A stretch of 19,315 nucleotides of DNA from an uncultured Elusimicrobia bacterium (GTDB taxonomy: Bacteria > Elusimicrobiota > Endomicrobiia > Endomicrobiales > Endomicrobiaceae). The stretch's first letter is position 1, and the number at the start of each line of letters is the position of its first letter. The position numbers and the translations under genes are program-made. Below, piece after piece: positions 14,332 to 19,315 of this stretch. The stretch is from assembly GCA_937916125.1 (NCBI GenBank), contig CALGGE010000091.1:1-19315 (forward strand), written 5' to 3'. Below the pieces are notes generated by a model, which worked only from the letters and a program-made list of their open reading frames with translations, ran no database searches and was not told the DNA's origin.

Positions 14332-14357
14332 GAACAGTTTATGTAAAAAAATATAAT
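14330..14357 (+). promoter_or_regulatory. Promoter of the TraF-like outer-membrane protein gene
   Basis: TTGAAC (14330-14335), 16 bp, then TATAAT (14352-14357). The predicted start at about 14364 gives a leader of about 13 nt that begins at the AAGAGG ribosome site. Confidence 0.6.
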
Positions 14358-14376
14358 AATTAAGAGGTATGAAACA

Positions 14377-15927
14377 ATGAAAAAAGTTTTATTTTGTTTG
14401 TTGGCGGTGTTTGTTCTTACGGCACAAACATCTTATGCCGAAAAATGGCAGAGCGTAGGTGCAAGAGCTATGGCAATGGGTGGTGCAGGCGTTGCGGCAG
14501 CAACAGGTTCCGCTCAACAGTATTATAACCCTGCTCTTCTTGCTACACAGAACAGTTTACATAACAGTAATGTTATGCTTAATGTAAATGTTGAGTTGGA
14601 AGCGACCGAAAAACTTCTTTCGGCTGTTGACAAGGTAAAAGATTTGACTGACCAATTTAAGGAACTTCAAACTATAAGCGGTAGTGCTAATGCAAAACAA
14701 ATGTCTTCTATTGCAGAAACGCTCTCCGCTTTGAAAGATTTGAACTTAAAAAATACGGGCGTTGTAGTAGGTGCCAATGTCGGGCTTGCAGCAAAAATTA
14801 AGAAACTGGCAATATCGGTTCGTTCCTATGTAAGTGCCGGTATTACTCCTATAGTTGATACACAAAATATAAAATTAACAGGAACCGGGACAAATATTAT
14901 ATTAGGTTCCACAACAGATCCCACAACAGATGAGAATAAAGAGTCTGCCGCAATAATTAAGAATGTTATTGAAAAATACGGATTAACGGGATCACTGGGA
15001 AGTCTTTTGGGACATGGAGAATACTCAGCCTCAGAACTTGCAAATGCAATAGTTAACATGGCAAAAGATATAGGTTCTTCAAGTAGCGACATAAAGAGCA
15101 TGGCAGAAACAATAGCCGACGAATTTCCTAATGCGGCAGACATAATAACGGGTGCAACAGGAGGAGGAAATTACAAAGATAACGAAACTCAAGTTCTTGT
15201 AGATGCAGGAGCATTTACCGAAGTCGCTATCGGTTACGGTTATGAAATTCACAAAGGTATATCCGTCGGAGGAAACGTAAAATTAATTAACGGACAGATG
15301 GCAGAAACCGGTATTTTGGTTTTAAGCGATAATAAGGATATAGGCGATACCGTAAAAGATGCTTTTGACGACAGAAAATCTACAAATAATTTCGGTATAG
15401 ATTTAGGTGTTCTTTTTGATGCGAGCAAATTCTTTGGAAAAGATATAGTTTTATCCCCGAGAGTAGGTATAGTTGCAAAAAATATCAACAACCCTTCATT
15501 TGACAGACCTGACAAACCTGCAACCGCAGACGCAAAACTTCAGTGGAATTCAAGCAGCTATAATTTGGACAGACAATACAGAGCCGGTGCGGCAATCAAT
15601 CCGTTAAAATGGCTTACTGTTGCAGCCGATATGGATATAGTAAAAAATAAAACTATGGTAAACGGTTTTGATTCACAGGATTTTGCTTTAGGTGTGGAAA
15701 TGAACCTTATAAATAAAAGCTCTTTCTCGCTTCCTATCAGAGCAGGTCTTAATAAAAATATCGCAAATTCAAATTCTGGACTTGAATATACTGCCGGTAT
15801 CGGTTTAAACGGAACGGGGTTTTGTCTTGAAATTGCAGGCGGTGTAAGCACAAAAACTACAAAGGTAGACGGAAACGAAATTCCTGCAAGTGCGTCGGTA
15901 GCACTTAATTTGGGAGTATTGTTTTAA
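14377..15927 (+). CDS. TraF-like/FadL-type outer-membrane beta-barrel protein
   Basis: 516 residues. A clear signal peptide (MKKVLFCLLAVFVLTAQTSYA) is cleaved near A21. The mature start SVGARAMAMGGAGVA (26-40) and then QQYYNPALLA is the conserved opening of the 'conjugal transfer protein TraF' (TraF_2) family and is related to PorV/FadL-type barrels. Two helical segments interrupt the barrel: about 73-123 (ATEKLLSAVDKVKDLTDQFKEL and onward) and about 186-256. The C-terminal half alternates like beta strands (YGYEIHKGISVGGNVKLING, PLKWLTVAADMDI) and ends in Phe (NLGVLF), the BAM signal. No conjugation gene is nearby, so the TraF name says little about function. Transport or envelope structure is likely. 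GAGG lies upstream of the ATG. Confidence 0.75.
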   Translation: MKKVLFCLLAVFVLTAQTSYAEKWQSVGARAMAMGGAGVAAATGSAQQYYNPALLATQNSLHNSNVMLNVNVELEATEKLLSAVDKVKDLTDQFKELQTISGSANAKQMSSIAETLSALKDLNLKNTGVVVGANVGLAAKIKKLAISVRSYVSAGITPIVDTQNIKLTGTGTNIILGSTTDPTTDENKESAAIIKNVIEKYGLTGSLGSLLGHGEYSASELANAIVNMAKDIGSSSSDIKSMAETIADEFPNAADIITGATGGGNYKDNETQVLVDAGAFTEVAIGYGYEIHKGISVGGNVKLINGQMAETGILVLSDNKDIGDTVKDAFDDRKSTNNFGIDLGVLFDASKFFGKDIVLSPRVGIVAKNINNPSFDRPDKPATADAKLQWNSSSYNLDRQYRAGAAINPLKWLTVAADMDIVKNKTMVNGFDSQDFALGVEMNLINKSSFSLPIRAGLNKNIANSNSGLEYTAGIGLNGTGFCLEIAGGVSTKTTKVDGNEIPASASVALNLGVLF

Positions 15928-15949
15928 ATAATATTTCATATTTACGGCA

Positions 15950-15988
15950 AAAAAACAGCAAACCAATATATAAGGTTTGCTGTTTTTT
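15950..15988. terminator. Strong bidirectional terminator between convergent genes
   Basis: A perfect 15-bp inverted repeat (AAAAAACAGCAAACC and its complement) surrounds a 9-nt loop AATATATAA. It has a T run on the right for the plus strand and an A run on the left for the minus strand. It can end both the outer-membrane protein gene (stop 15927) and the U32 gene (stop 16028). Confidence 0.92.
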
Positions 15989-16027
15989 ACTCTACAGTTC
16001 TTACTATCTTTTTATTTGAATTAAATT

Positions 16028-18073
16028 TTATTTCAGTTTTCTTTCAAAATTAAATTTGTTTGCGGAAGTTAAAAAGGCATTGTTGGCGAAGACTTTTAAA
16101 ATCTGTGTGAGATAATTTCGGTTAGGTTCAATATAGGATAAATCTATTCCGAAAGATTTTATTCCGAAAGATGAAAGTTTATTTTTGAATCCGAATAAGT
16201 TTATCGGGAATTTCGGAATAATAATATTTTCATTTTTATTTGATATTATTTTAAATTCATCTACTCCGGATTTAACAGTTTTATTTTCTATTTCTTTAAC
16301 GAACTTCATTTTTGATATTACAACTTCCGGAAAGCCTGACAAATAAACTATCAAATTATTTTTTAAATTCTTTGCCAAATATTTTATGTTAAACAAATCG
16401 TCTTCCCAAGAAGTTGTAAAAGCTTTTACACCGTATCGCGACAACAGTTCCGCACCGTAATTATTTAACGTATAGAGATACTGCCCGGCATACAGGTTGA
16501 ACAGTTGAAAAGTTGAGGAGTTGAAAGATTTATTGAAAAAGAAAAAGTGAGAAATATTGTTTATAAAAAAGTTTTTACAATCTTTGGACATTAAGAAATC
16601 AATACTTTTTTGAAACAAACTTAAATCTTCTTCATCAATATATGCAGGCAGTTCAAAATAAAAATCTTTTAAATTATTTAAAGATTTAATATTATTAATA
16701 TTGTTTTTATTTAGTTTTATAACTACTGCACATTTTGGATGATTTTTCAACAAAGAAAGCCACTTAATGTTGTTTGCTCTAACAAATAAATTAGGCAAAT
16801 TTATTTGTTTGTTTAAAAGTTGAAAAGTTGAAACGGTAAAAGGCTTAACGACACCGGATTGCCACGTCGCAGACTTTGTCTGCTCCTCGCAAGGACAACA
16901 TTCTTGCTTTTTATGCATCGTACATTGTACATTATACATTGTCGTCCTGTCGGCAATTTTATAAACTTCAAAATCATTTTCAATATACAAACCATTATGG
17001 TTTATCAAATAACCTTCGGAAACTTTCTCAACACTTTCTATTTTTAAAACGGAATTTTTATCTTTTTTCTTATCGACAATTCTTATAGTATCGCCGATAT
17101 TTAATGTATATTGCGTCCTTAATAAAAAATTTTCTTCCGTTTTATTTTCAGCAACACCTAAATACAGTCCTGTACTTTTACTTTTTTCCGGTTCAAAAAT
17201 ATTTTCATTTTTATTAATAAAATTAAATATTGTTTTCTGCCGTGCATAATCAAGAGCCAATATTTCTTTTGCTTTTTTTAAATTTTCTTCATAGTTATTT
17301 TCGTCGGAATCAATTAACAGTCTGTATGCCGAAACGGTTTTTGCGACGTAGTCGGGGCTTTTTAATCTCCCCTCTATCTTTAAGGAAGCCACTCCTATAT
17401 TCTTCAATTGCTTAATGTAGTCTATCAATTGAAAATCTTTCGGCGACAGGAAATATCCGTTTTTGTTATCTGCCGTCCACAATCTTCTGCAAGGTTGGGT
17501 ACAGTGCCCTCTGTTACCGCTATATCCGCCGATAAAACCGGAAAACAAACACATTCCCGACACGCAAAAACATAATGCTCCGTGACAAAAAACTTCCAGT
17601 TCGATATTCGTATTATTTTTAATTGATTTTATTTCTTCAAAGGAAAGTTCTCGTGCAAGAACTGCTCTTTTAAAACCCATAAGCTCTGCCTGTTTGGCAC
17701 CGTAAGTATTGTGTATTGCAAGCTGTGTGCTGGCATGAAGTTTTAATTTCGGGAAATATTTTTTGACAATATTTACGACGCCCAAATCCTGAACGATTAT
17801 ACCGTCGGCTCTTGCCGAAGAAATTTGTTCCAAGTTTTTTATAACATCTTTTATTTCATTGTTTTTTATTAATGTATTTACCGTTACAAAAACTTTTACA
17901 TTTTTTTCTTTTGCATAAGAGCAAATTTCACAGAGTTGTTTATAAGAAAAATTTTTGGCTTTAGCTCTGGCACTGAAATCTTTAAGCCCCAAATAAACGG
18001 CGTCCGCACCGGAATTAACCGCCGCAAAAAAACTTTCCATATTACCGCTTGGTGCAAGCAATTCTATTTCCAT
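16028..18073 (-). CDS. U32-family peptidase-like protein (RlhA/TrhP type) with in-frame repeat insertions
   Basis: 681 residues. The N-terminal U32 domain (about 1-260) reads LLAPSGNMESFFAAVNSGADAVYLG and carries the U32 signature from E160: EVFCHGALCFCVSGMC, then C191 and C195 (HCTQPCRR). E. coli relatives RlhA and TrhP are RNA hydroxylation enzymes (23S rRNA C2501 and tRNA wobble uridine), so this one may also be an RNA-modifying protein rather than a protease. A second domain follows (YLGVAENKTEENF..., as in the DUF3656 region of RlhA). Within it, residues about 378-422 and 516-527 are coded by tandem repeats and a palindromic element (see repeats), giving odd text such as TMYNVQCTMHKK and STFQLLN. 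The frame is unbroken, so it may be functional. It starts 3 bp after the M24 peptidase stop, so the two are an operon. Confidence 0.88.
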   Translation of the reverse strand: MEIELLAPSGNMESFFAAVNSGADAVYLGLKDFSARAKAKNFSYKQLCEICSYAKEKNVKVFVTVNTLIKNNEIKDVIKNLEQISSARADGIIVQDLGVVNIVKKYFPKLKLHASTQLAIHNTYGAKQAELMGFKRAVLARELSFEEIKSIKNNTNIELEVFCHGALCFCVSGMCLFSGFIGGYSGNRGHCTQPCRRLWTADNKNGYFLSPKDFQLIDYIKQLKNIGVASLKIEGRLKSPDYVAKTVSAYRLLIDSDENNYEENLKKAKEILALDYARQKTIFNFINKNENIFEPEKSKSTGLYLGVAENKTEENFLLRTQYTLNIGDTIRIVDKKKDKNSVLKIESVEKVSEGYLINHNGLYIENDFEVYKIADRTTMYNVQCTMHKKQECCPCEEQTKSATWQSGVVKPFTVSTFQLLNKQINLPNLFVRANNIKWLSLLKNHPKCAVVIKLNKNNINNIKSLNNLKDFYFELPAYIDEEDLSLFQKSIDFLMSKDCKNFFINNISHFFFFNKSFNSSTFQLFNLYAGQYLYTLNNYGAELLSRYGVKAFTTSWEDDLFNIKYLAKNLKNNLIVYLSGFPEVVISKMKFVKEIENKTVKSGVDEFKIISNKNENIIIPKFPINLFGFKNKLSSFGIKSFGIDLSYIEPNRNYLTQILKVFANNAFLTSANKFNFERKLK
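16496..16527. repeat. Octamer tandem repeat, 4 copies, inside the U32 gene
   Basis: Plus strand: GTTGAACA, GTTGAAAA, GTTGAGGA, GTTGAAAG. It encodes on the minus strand the stretch SFNSSTFQLFN, about residues 516-527 of the U32 protein. Confidence 0.8.
16811..16834. repeat. Octamer tandem repeat, 3 copies, inside the U32 gene
   Basis: Plus strand: GTTTAAAA, GTTGAAAA, GTTGAAAC. Same unit as at 16496-16527, 300 bp away. It encodes VSTFQLLN (about residues 414-421). Three octamers equal 24 nt, so the frame is kept. Confidence 0.8.
16857..16896. repeat. 40-bp palindromic element inside the U32 gene
   Basis: The centre is GCAGAC-TTT-GTCTGC (6-bp perfect stem, 16869-16883). It is flanked by ATTGCCACGTC on the left and TCCTCGCAAGGAC on the right, with TTGC/GCAA at the outer ends. 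On the minus strand this is TTGCGAGGAGC-core-GCGACGTGGCAA, an element I recall as dispersed in many unrelated bacterial genomes. It encodes about residues 393-406 of the U32 protein. Confidence 0.7.
16914..16941. repeat. Heptamer tandem repeat, 4 copies, inside the U32 gene
   Basis: Plus strand: TGCATCG, TACATTG, TACATTA, TACATTG. On the minus strand it encodes MYNVQCTMH (about residues 379-387). Confidence 0.8.
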
Positions 18074-18076
18074 TTT

Positions 18077-19144
18077 CTAATATTCTGCGGATGTGAGAGT
18101 TTTAAAATTATTTTCCGTAACAAGGACAGTATCTTCAATACGAACACCGAATTTCCCGTCTAAATAAATGCCGGGTTCTATTGTTATTATCATATTTTTG
18201 GAAAGAGTATCTTTTGATTTTTTACCTATAGAGGGAGCTTCATGAATATCAAGCCCGACACCGTGTCCGGTAGTATGAATAAATTTCTCCCCGTAACCGG
18301 CATTTACAATAATATTTCTTGCAAACATATCTATATCTGCCGCATTCATACCGGGCTTAACTTCATTTAATGCCGTATCATGTGCAAGCTTAACCGTATT
18401 CCATATTTTTTTATATTCTTCGTTCGGTTCACCTATAAAAAATGTTCTTGTAAGGTCGGAACAATATCCGTTATAAACACAGCCCATATCGATAAGAACA
18501 ATATCTTTTTCTTCTACTTTTCTTGTTCCGCTTGAATGGTGAGGGTTTGCGGAATTTGGTCCGGTAGCAACTATAGTTTTAAAACTCTGTATCACATGTC
18601 GCATTGCAAACTCTTTTTCTATTTCAAAATGTATATCAAGTTCTGTCATACCGGGAACAACTTTCCGTTTTATCGTATTAAAAACCTCACTGACAATATC
18701 ACATGCAACCTGAACGTTTTTTATTTCTTCATCATCTTTCGTTATTCTTTTTTCGGCAAGCGTTTTATCGTCGGCACACAAAATAATTTCTTTCTCTTTC
18801 AGCTTACCGCTTAAAAATTGAAAAATAGAATAATTTACGTCCGTTATATCGACAACAAGTTCTTTAATATTTTTTTGCGAACAAATATCTACAACAGCGT
18901 CGGCAAAATATTTATCGGCAGTAACAATTTCTATTTTATACCTAATATTATTATTTAAATGGCGGGGAGAGATTTTACTTTCTTTTATTGCCTGAACAAT
19001 TTGTCCCTCTATCATTTTGGAAGTGATAACATAAATAGTGTTCTCGCATATAAGCAACCAAAAGCCTTCAAAGTCCGCTCCCGTAACATAGGAAAGATTT
19101 TTTGTACTGACAATTAAAATGGGATTTGCTTTTGTCTCTGACAT
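18077..19144 (-). CDS. Xaa-Pro aminopeptidase-type M24 metallopeptidase
   Basis: 355 residues. It removes N-terminal residues that precede proline. The N-terminal creatinase-like domain (about 1-135) starts LIVSTKNLSYVTGADFEGFW. The pita-bread catalytic domain has the full dinuclear metal set: D219 (IDMGC), D230 (SDLTRTFF), H294 (TTGHGVGLDIHE), E323 (IEPGIY) and E337 (VRIEDTV). PHHSSG (201-206) supplies substrate-site histidines. Length fits PepP/PepQ-like enzymes of about 350-360 residues. AAGGA lies 6 bases upstream of the ATG. It is followed by the U32 gene after 3 bp; both appear to be driven from the promoter near 19245. Confidence 0.95.
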   Translation of the reverse strand: MSETKANPILIVSTKNLSYVTGADFEGFWLLICENTIYVITSKMIEGQIVQAIKESKISPRHLNNNIRYKIEIVTADKYFADAVVDICSQKNIKELVVDITDVNYSIFQFLSGKLKEKEIILCADDKTLAEKRITKDDEEIKNVQVACDIVSEVFNTIKRKVVPGMTELDIHFEIEKEFAMRHVIQSFKTIVATGPNSANPHHSSGTRKVEEKDIVLIDMGCVYNGYCSDLTRTFFIGEPNEEYKKIWNTVKLAHDTALNEVKPGMNAADIDMFARNIIVNAGYGEKFIHTTGHGVGLDIHEAPSIGKKSKDTLSKNMIITIEPGIYLDGKFGVRIEDTVLVTENNFKTLTSAEY

Positions 19145-19230
19145 ATTTTATCCTTTTTTTAGTTTTATTATAAAAACTACCGCTATTATTACACATAAAA
19201 AACAGCCTATAAAGGAACTATATTTGTATA

Positions 19231-19259
19231 TTTATAACAAACTTTCTTTTAAAAATCAA
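19231..19259 (-). promoter_or_regulatory. Promoter of the M24 peptidase-U32 operon
   Basis: On the minus strand TTGATT (19259-19254), 17 bp, then TATAAA (19236-19231), with TG one base upstream (TGTTATAAA). The leader would be about 80 nt. A second TATAAT at 19172-19167 lacks a good -35. Confidence 0.55.
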
Positions 19260-19274
19260 GATTTTTTAGCAAAC

Positions 19275-19309
19275 AAAAAAGTGGGATTGACGCTATGTCT
19301 CAATCCCAC
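19275..19309 (-). terminator. Intrinsic terminator of a gene outside the window
   Basis: A perfect 10-bp inverted repeat, GTGGGATTGA (19281-19290) and TCAATCCCAC (19300-19309), has a 9-nt loop. On the minus strand it is followed by six Ts (19280-19275). It therefore ends a minus-strand gene that lies to the right of the window. Confidence 0.85.
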
Positions 19310-19315
19310 TCCATC

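Noticed and set aside
14826..15851. Minus-strand frames inside the TraF-like gene
   Set aside because: Shadows of a gene with a signal peptide, ribosome site and terminator on the plus strand.
16496..16941. CRISPR array
   Set aside because: Units are 7-8 bases, head to tail, without unique spacers, and lie within a coding gene.
16859..17088. Plus-strand frames over the U32 repeat cluster
   Set aside because: They arise from the repeats on the non-coding strand and lack ribosome sites; the minus-strand frame is continuous with clear U32 motifs.

Overview
The window comes from a low-GC, Gram-negative bacterium (AT-rich intergenic regions, strong A/T third-position bias). It encodes signal-peptide-bearing outer-membrane proteins with a C-terminal Phe, a PorV/PorQ-like barrel, a LexA with E. 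coli-like active-site numbering and canonical -35/-10 promoters. I infer an Elusimicrobiota-like organism (Endomicrobium/Elusimicrobium type) or a related lineage. This is recognition of style and gene content, not a search result. The first ~125 bases do not belong with the rest: they are about 63% G+C and encode the last residues of a LepA (EF-4) protein, and they break into the accC gene. I read this as a chimeric assembly join.

Layout, mostly on the minus strand. (1) 126-1556: efp-accB-accC, an elongation factor P and acetyl-CoA carboxylase operon, with accC cut off by the foreign edge. (2) 1663-3175: lexA, a 64-residue membrane protein and an RNase HI-type protein, tightly packed behind a near-consensus promoter with a possible operator. 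(3) 3259-5878: corA (Mg2+ transport) and metG (Met-tRNA synthetase), each with its own promoter. (4) 5980-11041: metF, a PorV/PorQ-like outer-membrane barrel, an M6 metalloprotease with a FlgD-Ig/T9SS-like C-terminal domain, and a DUF815-type AAA+ ATPase. (5) 11104-13738: the classic rpsP-khpA-rimM-trmD-rplS-rnhB translation operon, with a rimM lacking its N-terminal domain and an rnhB that seems to start at ATT. (6) 13895-15927, plus strand: a single-pass membrane protein of unknown role and a TraF-like outer-membrane protein, ended by a strong bidirectional terminator. (7) 16028-19144: a U32-family protein and an Xaa-Pro peptidase (M24). A terminator hairpin for a gene outside the window closes the right edge.

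Most genes are core housekeeping. The more unusual signals are: short tandem repeats and a palindromic element carried in frame inside the U32 gene; a PorQ-like barrel directly upstream of a secreted protease that ends in a sorting-type domain; two promoters whose -10 box lies exactly 9 nt from the ATG, predicting leaderless mRNAs; the shortened RimM; and the ATT start of rnhB. I saw no CRISPR array, tRNA, rRNA, transposase or phage gene.
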